Source: Eupeodes corollae (Eukaryota > Arthropoda > Insecta > Diptera > Syrphidae). Taken from it: DNA of 64,000 bases. Of this stretch, positions 33,880-45,224 are shown piece by piece. The notes below the pieces were generated by a model. It did not search any database, was not told where the DNA came from, and worked only from the letters and a program-made list of their open reading frames with translations. Made by a program: the position numbers and the translations under genes. Each line of letters opens with the position of its first letter. Position 1 is the stretch's first letter. The stretch covers positions 263,180,572 to 263,244,571 of the forward strand of contig NC_079147.1 in assembly GCF_945859685.1 (NCBI RefSeq), given 5' to 3'.

Positions 33880-34542
33880 TACTGGTTGTGTGTTCTAGCA
33901 TTTTGGACGCTTTGGTGAAGATGAATTATCTGCTTCTTGGAATATCTTCAAGTTCTTCAAGATTAATGAATAAAGTGCTGCCCAAGGATTTGTTTCTACT
34001 GTGGACTGTGTCTACTTGTTCTTCCTGGTCGTGACACAGGTTTAAAGGCTTTTCCATCAATTATTGGTTTCTTGGAGTATCTTGTCACCAATTATGCGTT
34101 TTAATTCTCACACCGCTGTGCCCTGGTACTCAGCAGAGACTATATGTATTTTGTGAGTTAAAAACCGTAAGATCTTGGCGACAGTAATTTACAAGCTTTG
34201 ATTTGATTGTTGTGATATAAATCAATATGCTGCTTGGCTATCAATGAATATGATCATATCTGCTTGTAAAATCGCCATCACCGACCTTTTTCACAGCGTA
34301 TGTCCCTGCCAATACTTCGGCTTGAAAGACGCTGCTTAAATCGGGAAGATGGAAGGAGATGGCAACCATTAAAACTGCTTTTACTGCAGCATCCATTTTC
34401 GAGCCTTCATGTAAGTTTGTTATAATATTGACGACTCAGTCATGTGTGAAACTTTTTTTTTACCAGGAAAAGATGGCATTAAGGGTTTTGTTGACATAAA
34501 GACAGAGTATCAAGTAGTCTGGGCTTACATTGTTTCCTATTT
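33880..34542 (-). pseudogene. I/LOA-like LINE: RNase H domain
   Basis: On the minus strand this continues the element interrupted by the AT-rich repeat at 34543-35231. SPDYLILCLYVNKTLNAIF precedes LHEGSKMDAAVKAVLMVAIS (RNase H DGSK block with DGS changed to EGS). FHLPDLSSVFQAEVLAGTYA (the catalytic E region FQAE), HIIFIDSQAAY (catalytic DSQAA) and VPGHSGV (WVPGHSG) follow. Stops and shifts interrupt it. The same domain order occurs at 7735-9720 on the plus strand. Confidence 0.75.
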
Positions 34543-35231
34543 TTAACTTCCCATATAGGAAGTTATTGTAATGGGTCCGATTTGTCAAATTGAAAATTTT
34601 GACATTTCTCGACGTTTCAAGGTCCCTAGACTCGAAATAAAAGATTTTTAGAAAGATGTCTGTGCGTGCGTGTGTACGTACGTTTGTACGCCCGTACGTC
34701 CGTACGTTCGCGACGTTTTTTTCGTCGTCCATAGCTCAAGAACCAGAAGAGATATCAACTTCAAATTAATTTTGTTATACAGATAATAAGGCAGAAAGAT
34801 GCAGAAAGGGCTCTCAAGAAAATTGCGTGGGTGGTTTTTTTACCATAGCAGTTTGAAAAAAAGGTGAAAATTTTGGTTAACCCTAAATATCTTACGAAAC
34901 AAAAACGCTAGAGACTTGAATTAAATTTTATATAATATATTGTAACATGATACCAAACAGGTATATTTTTTGAAAAAAATCAATGTAACGGTTTTTTTTA
35001 AAAATCAATAAAACTGTTAAAAAAAATTTGTCACCTCCAAAATTTAACGACTGAAATATGATTTCATCTCTAAAACAATTTTGTGCAACGAAGAATAATG
35101 TTTTTGACATCTGATAAAAATTTAAGAAAAATCTAATTGACAGCTTTTTTTATAAAAAATAAAATCTAAAAAAAATCGACAGACGGGATGGGAAGTTATC
35201 AGTGTGGGTCGCATCCCAGCCTCTTTTTTTT
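34543..35231 (-). repeat. AT-rich modular repeat, copy 5 (internally deleted), inside a LINE
   Basis: Both ends are present: TTAACTTCCCATATAGGAAG at the left and GACAGACGGGATGGGAAGTT with CATCCCAGCCTCTTTTTTTT at the right. The GTACGTACG run at about 34672-34710 and the CATAGCTCAAGAACCAGAAG block are intact, but most monomers are deleted, leaving 690 bp. The flanks are two parts of one LINE in the same orientation, so this is an insertion into it. Confidence 0.87.
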
Positions 35232-35458
35232 GTAAAATCGACGCGAGTTTGTTGTGGCTGGTTTTCCGGTAACTGGTCGTGTTCAACCAGTGTTCTTAGC
35301 AGTTACCTTTAAATATACAAGGGTGAGGTAAATGATTTAGTATTGTTTCCATTCCTGCAGTTGGAGTACTTCATGACATTCTCTATACCCTTGTAATGGT
35401 TTTAACGTTTTTTTCTTTTCTCCTGCATTCCACCATACTATGCTACTATAAATGAGCA
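35232..35458 (-). pseudogene. I/LOA-like LINE: RT C-terminus
   Basis: The minus strand reads MLIYSSMVWWNAGEKKKN and VKTITRV..RMS, then STPTAGMETILNHLPHPCIF and KGNC, matching the family stretch ILTYASLVWW.AL..K..VK.L.KVQRM...GAMRTTPTAALE..L.L.PLDL.IK. It continues on the other side of the AT-rich repeat at 34542. The RT palm upstream is missing, replaced by LINE copy C on the opposite strand. Confidence 0.75.
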
Positions 35459-35464
35459 TAGGTT

Positions 35465-36000
35465 CACTGGAGATGTGATGGTTCACCTAACCGAACAGTG
35501 GAACAAAGTCTTAACTCGTTTTGGAAAAAGTAAGCGCTGGTGTGCCCCAGGGCTGCGTTTTATCTACGCCGCTACTTCTTATTTTATAAATGATCTTTTT
35601 TGTGGAACTGCTAACCCACTAATTGACAGTACCACCAACTTTTCATATTCGTTAATAGATTCTCATCCTTGTTCTTCGGATGTGGACTACAAACGGTAGC
35701 ATATGATAAGCTTTTTCAATTCTGATCTTCAATGAGGAAAAAATCGTGTAAGATTTAACTCAACTTCGAAATCTCATTGCCACCGCAATGTCTCTAGTAA
35801 AATAGCCAGTTTCATTCCTCTCCTTAAACAATTCAACCATAGTACCCGTACTTTTAGTAATGTCCATCAGTTTTCCCTTCAGTCTTATTTGGACGTACTG
35901 TTAAGAAAAAAGATTCTTTTTGTAACTGGACAACAGGAATGTGGAATTCCTTACCATACTCTGTCGTTTCAATCCATAAAAAACCATAATACGCAATAAA
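35465..36000 (+). pseudogene. CR1/Jockey-like LINE copy C fragment
   Basis: Begins with MVHLTEQWNKVLTRFGKSK, joins after a deletion to WCAPGLRFIYAATSYFINDL (the PQG..S..LF.IFINDLL block), then TNFSYSLIDSHPCSSDVDY. The catalytic FADD box is deleted: the text runs from LIDSTTNFSYS. Later fragments SFIPLLKQFNHSTRTFSNVH and CGIPYHTLSF match the C-terminus of copy A near 7420-7575. It is heavily deleted. Confidence 0.78.
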
Positions 36001-36459
36001 GCCACAATGAGTTCAGTTGTGTGTCGATTTCGGATAGGCAGAATTGTTAATCAGAGTCGTCTAGATTCAGTGGTTCTATCTCCCTTACAGCGGAATTTAA
36101 TTTGTCATCGCGCTCCATATAACGGAGAAGTGTTCTTTTTATATTCACAACATAGACTGCGGTTCTACTACGACGTTCCCCTGGCCGTCCGTACAGGATT
36201 CGGTTCTTGGCTGGAATGGTATCTTTAGAACTTCATCTAATACACGCAATATAGGACTTCTTAAGAGATTGTTAGAGACTCGATCGGAAAAGGACATGGC
36301 AGTGTACCTTGCCTAGTGGCCCTAGTCAATGTTGGCCCGTGGGAATGATCGGACATCCTATATACTGGAGAAGTGTCGTAGAGATTTCTATGTCCGCTAA
36401 TGTATATCAAGATGTGTGAACTGCATTCTAGCTGTATTACTCGATTGTGCCAGCAAAGA
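36001..36459. other. Unassigned
   Basis: An open frame at 36007-36228 has no recognisable motif. The rest shows no coding feature. Confidence 0.4.
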
Positions 36460-37200
36460 CGTCTAGCTTAACCTTAAGATCTCCTGGACAATTTTAATGT
36501 CATAGCCAGGGCACTGATCATACGTGTTGTCCAAGAGCTCGAAGAATATGTCTTTGGTGTCTTCATCTACATTCTCTGTTAGGGCATGCGCCCACATGAG
36601 GTTTATTATTTTTTCAACTTTAGCCAACAATGAGGATTGTTGTGATGCGCTCACTAGCACTTTTGAAACTCAATACTTTTTGCCTGAGTCTAATTCCAGC
36701 AACAAATCCACACCCAAATTGTTGCTGCCTTTGTTCTCGCTTTGTCCGGTCCATCCCATAGCATTTCTTGGAGAGCGGTTATATCTGCTTTGCAGCAGTT
36801 TAGAGCTTCCACTAATTGTTTAGCTGCACGTGTTCTTAGTTTGTTGACCTTAATTCGTTTGCTTGCTTCGTTATCAATAAATCCGTCCGTATACGAGGCA
36901 CAACCCCAATCTGCAAATCCTTAGTATAACCTCGAGAACAGGGACCCAAATGAATATGTCGTAGAAGACCTATAAAGTGATCACTGAGAAGTAGTATCTG
37001 GAACTGTGGGCTCACCTTTGATTCCATCTCGGGAATTCCTGCGCTGCCGTCTGTATTAGGAGAGGTGTCTTAGTTGAAACACGTCTCCTCCTTTCTTGTT
37101 TGCTACCCCGCCAACTTTCAAATGAGGTTAGAACCCAATTTCTAGTTGAGGTCCGTGGGGAGGGGGAGCAGGAGTTGATAGTCAGAAGTGGCTTTGAGAA
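36460..37200 (-). pseudogene. RTE-like LINE: N-terminal half of the endonuclease
   Basis: Minus-strand text TPRTSTRNWVLTSFESWRGS lies near 37160-37100. The APE-type start follows near 36865-36735: NKLRTRAAKQLVEALNCCKA, then DITALQEMLWDG, where E is the family's catalytic Glu. Near 36600-36485 MWAHALTENVDEDTKDIFFE and LLDNTYDQCPGYDIKIV match the HAPTE..DD..KD.FYE.L...YD.CP..DIKIVLGD stretch. The sequence then leaves the family. It is the 5' piece of an element whose remaining EN and RT lie upstream in coordinates at 37365-39342, in permuted order. Confidence 0.72.
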
Positions 37201-37364
37201 AACGTGTAGATGCTTATGTCGTTTCGAATGCAGATGTCTACCATTTGAACGAAGTAAACTATCCTTTATAATAAGTAGGTATAGGGTGGCAATATAGTGA
37301 TTTCAGTCGTGTATCGCGCTCGAAATTTTGATAAATTAAAATTGAGATAAAATTTATTTTTTGA

Positions 37365-39342
37365 TTTACTTATGCTTAGGTCCTCACACCATTGGGAACC
37401 TCTTAAGGGGCATTGGGCCTCTACTCACCATTGTATGCGGTTTCCGGAGATGTGTTTCAGATCCCTCCAACTTTTACCTAGTGACGCTGATTCCTCCTCG
37501 ACTATCCTGCTCCATATGCTTCTCGGTCGTACAGCTCTTCTTCATTCTTGTGTGAGTGGATTCCACTACATTGCTTGGCTTGCAATGCAATGGAGTCGTT
37601 ACCTTTTTGAAGCGTATGTCCAATGCATTACCACGCACACTTTCGTATAATAGAGTCTATAGATTTCAACCTATTCTTTTATGAAAGGCTTCAATGGATA
37701 TTCAATTTGGCTAGAAAATCCTTAGGATGTTGCGGAGACATCTATTCACGAAGGTTTGCAGCTTTCTTGTAATGTCTGAAGTAATCTTCCAAGTGCTTCA
37801 CACATAAAGAAGCACATGTTCGACATTTGTGCGAAAACAGTCGTAGCTTTGTTCTTAAGCTAATAGAGCTATTCCTCAATTTTTTTGCAGCATAACGAAC
37901 TCCGCATTTGCTTTGCCGATGCTACCGATGGCGTCTTGTTTGGTTCCGCCTTCGATAGAGAGGACACTTCGAAGGTATCGAAAGTTCTCCACTTTTTCCA
38001 ACAGTTGCAAGGAAATATTTATTTGAGAGGATGGTCGGGATCCGAGGCTGATCATTTTTGTTTTACCGCACTTGTCATTTCATGGAGATCCATGATCCTA
38101 TATGAGAAAGTAAGCAAACATCGTCCGCGTAATGTAAGTGCTTTAAATAAGAAGTTTAAGGTCATTGGATCCCTTGGCGACAGAGTCTGACTCCGCTTAT
38201 GATCAATACAGCAGGATCTTGCAGGTTCGGCATTGAGTTAGCGTGTTCTGTGATGCGCTCTAGTATGACTTTTGCTACTATTTTGGCAACGGCTGGTAGA
38301 ATGCAAATTCCTTTCCACTTTTCGGAATTCGTAGGATCTCCTTTTGTTCGGAGTTTGCCGAACAATTATTTCTTCCACTCAAAGGGGAAGCTTTCAGTGG
38401 TCAAGGCTTCGTTTATGAGCCAATTAAGCAGTTTGCTTGATGACGGTGGCGCTGATTGTTAAAGCTTTGAGGGATTTTCATCGAGTCCTACCGCTTTGTT
38501 GTTTCTAAGTCTTAAATTGCGGCTACGATCTCATCTTTACTGGGAGGTGCGTTGCGGATCCGAGAATTGGTATGTTCGGGAGCTTCAGAAGGCATAAGCT
38601 GCAGGTTGTTTGCAAACAATCTTCTTCTGACTTGTTCATCCACCGAACTTGGCAAAGTACCGTCTACTTCTTTCACCAGATATTGATTAAAGCTGTTGGC
38701 ATCGGTTAGCTCTTTGGTTATTCTGTAAATGGTCCTACTATCGCACTTATTTGAAACATCTTCTGCTTCTTGCGCCAATGCGTTGATGAAGTTATGCTTG
38801 TCACGGTGAATACTGCGGTGCACCTCTCTCTTTTCAATGTGGTACGAGGATTCCAGCTCATTTTATTCTTCCCCTTCAGAAGTTATTCGAGATCTTGACT
38901 GTTTGCGTTTGTTAATCTTTGCCCAAGATTCTTCTGAAAGCCAGGTGTTATTGCTTCCTTCTTTTCAACCGACTATTCAAGCATCTGAAATGAAAACATT
39001 TTTCACAGCATTCAAATGATGTTCGATGTCGTGATGTACTGTGCTGCTGATTGTTATCATTTCGTGAGCCAGGTGGTCCCTGAATTGTTGAGGGGTCAAG
39101 AGATCCCTTACTCTAGCGATGTTAAATTTGGGGGCTTGTGTTATTCCGTTGGATCTTCGAACTGTACGCAATATAAGTGTACCTATCATTTAGTGGTGGT
39201 CAGGGGCGAGTCCCACGTCAACGCCTCTTCTGTTTCGGACATCCAAGAGACTGCTTTCAAAGCGTCGACTTATCGCAAAGTGGTCAATTTGTTTGGAAGA
39301 CTCTTGCCTGTCGGTCGACACCCAGCTAATTTTATGTCATAA
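37365..39342 (-). pseudogene. RTE-like LINE: endonuclease C-terminus, RT and 3' end
   Basis: From 39342 down: TWVSTDRQESSKQIDHFAIS and DVRNRRGVDVGLAPDHH (the EN SDHH region with S lost), ITQAPKFNIARVRDLLTPQQ, HHDIEHHLNAVKNVFISDA, then NTWLSEESWAKINKRK. RDKHNFINALAQEAEDVSNK and DSRTIYRITKELTDANSFNQ follow at 38823-38690. EKWKGICILPAVAKIVAKVI begins RT near 38310. The catalytic palm is largely deleted. QLLEKVENFRYLRSVLSIEG precedes the end near 37980. SIWSRIVEEESASLGKSWRD and CPLRGSQWCEDLS mark the C-terminus at about 37500-37390. Stops and shifts are many. Confidence 0.75.
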
Positions 39343-40783
39343 TTTTGCTCAAACATAATTTTATTACATTTTTAAAAAGGAGTTTGTTTTTGGTCCACCC
39401 TTTTAAATTCAACAAATATATTAAGCGGACATTTTTATACTTTACTAAAAAAGGAATTTTCAAAGTGAATTAATATTTTGTATTTTTGTAAATGAATGTT
39501 TTATAGAAAATTATATGATTTTATCATTAAAACTTCAATTTCAAAAAGGAATGCTTCTTATGTCCTACCTGTTACCTGTTACTTTACCTTAACATCCACT
39601 ACTCTTCTGCATCTATCAAAATAAAGAATAAAAAGCAAAAACTTTGAGAATCCTTTACAAACATCATCTCCTATTAATATCCTTTCGTATTATTGTCATG
39701 TATACAAAACAAAAATGTCTATAATAAAACATCATGATGCAAGTGTAACTCTATACAGGGTGATACATACTGATTTATCAACTATACATATATATACATA
39801 GAAAAAAAACACCTCTCATTGATAGTGAGTGAAACAATGAATAGACAGACAGCTCCTTGGAAAGACATCAATATTCTTCACTTTAAATTCACAGTAAAAG
39901 TGCGCATTCGATTGGAATCCTTTTTACATATAAATTGAAAGAATAATACGCCTTATGTTCTCGGTGATGCTTGTCAAGAAAATAAGATATGAAAACATTG
40001 AAATAAGGGAATACTTACATATATGTATGTTGTATATGAAGGATATTCTTATATTTGTAGGTAGACAAGCAACATCCTTTTTGGAAGCTTATAAAGTTCT
40101 GTTCTTTTGAACATAACAATGAAACAATGAAGAAAATGGCATCGAATCCTTCGGTGGCAAAAGATGAACGTTTCCGCCTTCTGAATCCTTCAGGTAAAAA
40201 AGTGGGAGGTGAAAGGGAGGTTTAACAATGCAAAACACTCTGAATCTATAAATCCATTTAACTCTTGAAGATGCACCAAATCTGCAGTAACAACAAAAAG
40301 GTTATATCCCAGTAATTTGAGATGATTTTAGGAAAATGATGAAGGGTTCTTGAATTTAAATATATATTAAAACTTTATGTGCATCCGTTTTTGCATGCAC
40401 AATAGAACAATGAAGATTTACCTCCTTCTCCTGATTGGTTCATTTTGTTTAACAAATTGATAGATAAATTCCTGTTTTAAAATAAAGGATTAAATCTTGT
40501 GAGAGCATTTTGCGAAGGTTGGTAATTTGAAAAAGTTCTTTTTTCGAAGCATCTACTTTCGGAACAAAAATTTAAACAAAGCAAAGGTCAGTGAAGGGTA
40601 CGAAAATCCTTATTGCTTGATAAGATTGAAGATAGATAGTTTTATTTTTCTGTTCAATTTTTGTTGCTTTTCTAACTTTTGATATCGACTGAGCGAAGAT
40701 AGCTAAAGACTTTAGAAACTTTCAATTTTAACAAAACGATGTTTTTGTGTGCTTCTTTTTAAGATTGGCTTATTTAAGTTTGT
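39343..40783. other. No gene seen
   Basis: AT-rich DNA. CTATACAGGGTGATACATAC near 39750 resembles a mariner-type end but no partner end was found nearby. Confidence 0.5.
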
Positions 40784-41077
40784 GTAGTACCCGTGGCGTG
40801 ATAGTAAGTGCGTTGGACTGTCTAGCCAGAGGTCTTGGGGTCAATCCCTGCCAGTATCATGTAAAGTTGTTTTCAAGGCTACTGCCTCTTGTGAGAAATT
40901 GACAAATTCTCCAAGAGTAATTCTCGTTATGAAAAGTGCTTTCTCAAACTCGGTATTCGGCATATAAACTGTAGGTCCCCTCTATCCCTGACAACAGTAC
41001 TCGCACACAGGAATGGTTGAGAGTTGTAAGTCACTAGGCCCTGGATCTCAACGGACTGTAATGCCAACTAATGTATT
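40784..41077 (+). mobile_element. tRNA-derived SINE
   Basis: Head GTAGTACCCGTGGCGTGATA, box-B region degraded to GGGTCAATCCCTG (about 40838-40850). Body has GAGAAATTGACAAATTCTCC, TCGCACACAGGAATGG and GTTGTAAGTCACTAGGCC. Tail is (TTTA)n. Flanking TATTTAAGTTTG (40771-40782) and TTATTTAATTTTG (after 41077) are a plausible eroded target-site duplication. Confidence 0.87.
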
Positions 41078-42059
41078 TTATTTATTTATTTAATTTTGCA
41101 CAAAACATTGTTCTAAAAATTTGATTTAATATAACCGAAAATTTGAAAACATTTTTAAAATACAAAGGATTTTCCAATAAGAGGTTTCATTCTTAGCATT
41201 TGTCACTTTGGAAGCTGATATTTGATATTTGACTTCTACCTGTTTGCTTAACACTTAAGTCCTTTTGGCTCGACGACATGAAGCTAGTTATACTGAAACT
41301 GCTGCACATAAATATAGATCAGTGGGAACTTAGTGATGTGAAGAATCAAAACCGTGTGTATTTTTCAGAAACAACTGTGAAATTTCTATGCTTAAAATTG
41401 AACACTCCAACGATATTATATAGAATTTTTGTGTCATAGAAATTCATAAAAATTATTTACATTATCGTAGAACATTCATAGTATCATTAAATACTTAGAA
41501 AAAGAATTAAAACCGGCCAATGGCGGATCCAAAGCAATTTTTTAAGTTTTCGTAAAAATTATTTTGTATTGAAATCTAATCGTATTCAAAAAATATTTAT
41601 TTATTATTTATAAAAACAAAATTTCCCGTTTTAGTGTTTTCCACCTTTCTATAAAAGTGCTACTTTTAACTAAGGGCTGGACCAAGAACAAAATATGAAT
41701 TGGCAATAAAGGCTTGTTAAATTCATAATTTATTAATTCAAAATATAAAAGCTTTCAATCTCTCAAAAACTGAAATGAAAAGATATATTCCGTGTAAGAC
41801 AATTTGACAAGAAAAACGTATCTTTATAAAAATGTCTGTCTTATTTTTTAAGAAAATAGATAATATTTTGGTTTGTTGCATTTCAATTTGTGTAGCGTTG
41901 TTCGCATTTAAAAAAAATTACTCAAAGAACATGAAATATTTGTTGTGGCAAAAAAATTCTACGGTTCCAACAGTTCTGTTGGAAACTAACTATTAATTTA
42001 ACTATTGTGTTTTAGCTCTTAAATAGGACATATTCATGTAGAGAGTCGCCCAATTTAAT
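41078..42059. other. No gene seen
   Basis: AT-rich spacer with no supported motif. Confidence 0.5.
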
Positions 42060-44289
42060 TATAAAAAGAGACTGGGATGCGACCCACACTGATAACTAAC
42101 CATCCCGTCTTTCGATTTGTCTTGCTTAAAACTTTGTAGTTTTTCGTGTAAGTTAAAAAAGTTGGCAGTTGAATTATTCTTAAAAATTTTAAAACTACCA
42201 ATAATATTTTTCATATAAAAAAATAGTTAAGTTCGAAAATCTAGTTCTGTTACATAGTTTTTTAGTCGATAATAGATTTTTACCAATTTAAGTAGAATTT
42301 CTTAAATGGTTACAAATTGCATAAATGAAATTAGCTTAAGAGATATCAAGAACCGAACATTTATTTTTACCAAATTTGTACTATTTCTTGTAGGTTTTAT
42401 TTTTTTTTTATAAAAAAACGGACTGTTGGATTGCTATGAAAAAACTACTGAATATCGAAAACAATATTTTCTTTGAAATAAAAAAAGTTTGAAGTCAATA
42501 TTTTTAATTTTTGGAAAGCTATTTGAGTCGAAAGTAAATTTTCACTTTACTTTATTGTTTTTTTTTTTTTGTTAGGTTTTTATTTTTTTTAAAAAAACCG
42601 TCAATTAGATTTTTTCTCCAAATTTTACTTAATGTTGACAACAATAGTTTTTAAAAGACAAAGTAGTTTAAAGCCAATATCTCAAAGCTATTTGAGTTGA
42701 AAACAATTTTCAACAACTTTAATTATTTTTTTGTAGGTTATTATTTTATGTAAAAAAAACTGTCAATTCGATTTTTCTCAAATTTTTGGAATGCTGACAA
42801 CAAATTTTTTTTTATAAGATAAAATAAGTTTGAAGCCGTAATCTCAAGTGCTTGCAAAGATATTTGAGTCGAAAATCAATTTTTACCAACTTTCAGTAAT
42901 GTTTTATTGTAGGTTTTTATTATTTATAAAAAAGCTGTCAATTTTACCAGATACCAAAAACGGTATTTTTTGGTTTTTTTACCATAGCAGTTTGAAAAAA
43001 AGGTGAAAATTTTGGTTAACCTTAAATATCTTACGAACCAAAAACGCTAGAGACTTGAATTAAATTTTATATAATATATTGTAACGTGATACCAAACAGG
43101 TATATTTTTTGAAAAAATCAATATAACGGTTTTTTTTTTTAAATCAATAAAATTGAAAAAAAAAATTGTCACCTCCAAAATTTTACGACTAAAATATGAT
43201 TTCATCTCTAAAACAATTTTGTGCAACGAAGAATAATGTTATTTACATCTGATAAAATTTTGAGAAAAATCTAATTGACAGTTTTTTTTTTATAAAAAAT
43301 AAAAATCTAAAAAAAAACATTACTCAAAGTTCGTGAAAATAGAATATCGATTCAAATATCTTTTCAAAAACTTGAAATTTAGGCTTCAAGTTTATTTTAT
43401 CTTATAAGAAATATTGTTTTCAACATTTTGAAAAATGTTGAGAAAAATCGAATTAACAGTTTTTTTACAAAAAATAAAAACCTAAAAAAAAATTTATAAA
43501 AGTTGGTAAAAATTGATTTTCGACTCGAATATCTTTTCAAAACTTTGAGATATTGGCTTTAATTTACTTTTATCTTTCAAAAAATCTTGTTGTCAACATT
43601 CAGTTAAAGTTTAAAAAAATCGAATTGACAGTTTTGTTTACAAAAAATAAAACTCTAAAAAAAAACAATACTAAAACTTCGTAAAAATTTACTTTAGACT
43701 CAAATACTTATTATATTTCACAGAAAATATTGTTTTCGATATTCAGTAATTTTTATATAAAAATCCAACAGTCCGTTTTTTCATAAAAAATAAAATCTAC
43801 AAAAAATAGCACGCAAATTTGCTAAATATTGATACGAGTACATATAGACAAACTTTTAAGCAAAACAAATCGACAGACAGGATGGGAAGTTATCAGTGTG
43901 GGTCGCATCCCAGCCTCTTTTTTTTTTTTAAATTTATATAATATACTATACTATTAAATTCAAGTCTCTTGGTTCGTGAGGTTTTTTTTTAAATTGCTAT
44001 GGTAAAAAAAACCACCCACGAAAATTTCTTGAGAGCCCTTTCTTAATCTTACTGCATTATTATCTGTAAATATAACAAAATTTTAATTGAAGTCGTTATC
44101 TCTTCAGGTTCTTGAGCTTAATACGAAGAAAAGACGTCGCAAACGTACGGATGTTAAAATACGCACTTACAGACATCTTTGTAATAATCTTTTTATTCAA
44201 CTCATAGGTACCTTGAAACGTCGAAAAATGTCAACATTTTCAATTCGCCAAATCAGACCCATTACAATAACTTCCTATGGGAAGTTAAC
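42060..44289 (+). repeat. AT-rich modular repeat, copy 6 outer element
   Basis: The left end AAAAAGAGACTGGGATGCGA with ACTGATAACTAACCATCCCG starts at 42063. Monomers run to about 42960. The right module resumes at about 43935 (AAATTCAAGTCTCTTGGTTC, GCTATGGTAAAAAAAACC, AGACATCTTTGTAATAATC) and ends in the hairpin TAACTTCCTATGGGAAGTTA at 44269-44288. The inner minus-oriented copy at 42968-43930 separates the two halves. Confidence 0.78.
42968..43930 (-). repeat. AT-rich modular repeat nested inside copy 6
   Basis: Starts inside the right module (GGTTTTTTTACCATAGCAG), runs through AATTTTGTGCAACGAAGAAT and about four monomers, and ends GACAGACAGGATGGGAAGTT, then CGCATCCCAGCCTCTTTTTT at 43925. 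It lacks the hairpin end. Its orientation is opposite to the surrounding element. Confidence 0.78.
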
Positions 44290-44439
44290 TAGAATTCTCA
44301 CTTTAGCCCTTGAAATATGTAAATGTAAGGTAAAGATACATATTATGTTATTTTAATCTTGCCAGCCTCCTTTACAAAACATTAAAGAACTTGAAAAAAA
44401 TGAGATCTCACATACGGAAATTGTTGTTGTTTTTGTGAT

Positions 44440-44680
44440 GTTTAAGAGCAGGGTATGTATGGTCTTCCCTTTAGGCTTATAAGTATACCATTTAGCGAAA
44501 CTTCACTCTTATTGTCTAGGTCAGATATTCGTTCCCAAACCGTACTATGCGAATGTGAAATTCCGTCTTCCGCTGTTATTGCAATATTTAGAAATTTACA
44601 ATCAAAGTGCACTTTAAGTTCAAATTTTCTCTCCTCTATCTGTTTCTTAGGCATACAAGCGGTACTTAGTAAATACTGCT
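44440..44680 (+). pseudogene. CR1/Jockey-like LINE copy D, extreme 3' end
   Basis: The frame reads RSDIRSQTVLCECEIPSSAV then IAIFRNLQSKCTLSSNFLSS. This matches the RTVRMWNSLPSAVFP..YNI..FK..V C-terminus of copies A and C. Only the last ~80 codons remain. Confidence 0.6.
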
Positions 44681-45224
44681 AAGAAATTTTGTTAAAATTG
44701 AGCAATATTCAAAGAACTACAGTAGAGAAAATTCCCATTAAAACACTGCAACTGTCCATGTCCACTCATTGCACTTGCACCGACTACAAATCTGGCAGGA
44801 CTGTTTACTTTTGCATCCAAAATGATCTGTCAAACCAAAATAAATTGAACCGTTATTTGTTTAACATTTTTACATCACCTTAACAACATTATTCGTGTTT
44901 GATTGCGGGATAAAATAAAAAAGGGGTTAATTCATAAATTTGTTGAATTCATTATTGAAAGTCTTTGGAAATCATTTTGCGTCCAGCGTACCCTTAAAAT
45001 AGATTTTGGATTTTTTTTTACAGAATCTCATCATGCCGTGTGGAAGAATTTTAAGTGGGAAATAAAGTCGGAAATTACTGCAAACAAAGATTGGGGTTTT
45101 TTGATCGTGAAATATCTAGAGAAATAGGGAGTTTGGTAAAGTTAAGGAAAATTTTTCACGCAAAATAAAAAGAAAAGTTTACAATACGTCACGTTGGAAT
45201 GATATTGGGTAAAGCCATTTGAAA

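Noticed and set aside
35928..36240. 73-codon frame as a small gene
   Set aside because: No motif, no clear promoter or poly(A) signal; it lies between LINE fragments.
39745..39770. Mariner end (ACAGGGTG)
   Set aside because: A single short match without an inverted partner or transposase nearby.
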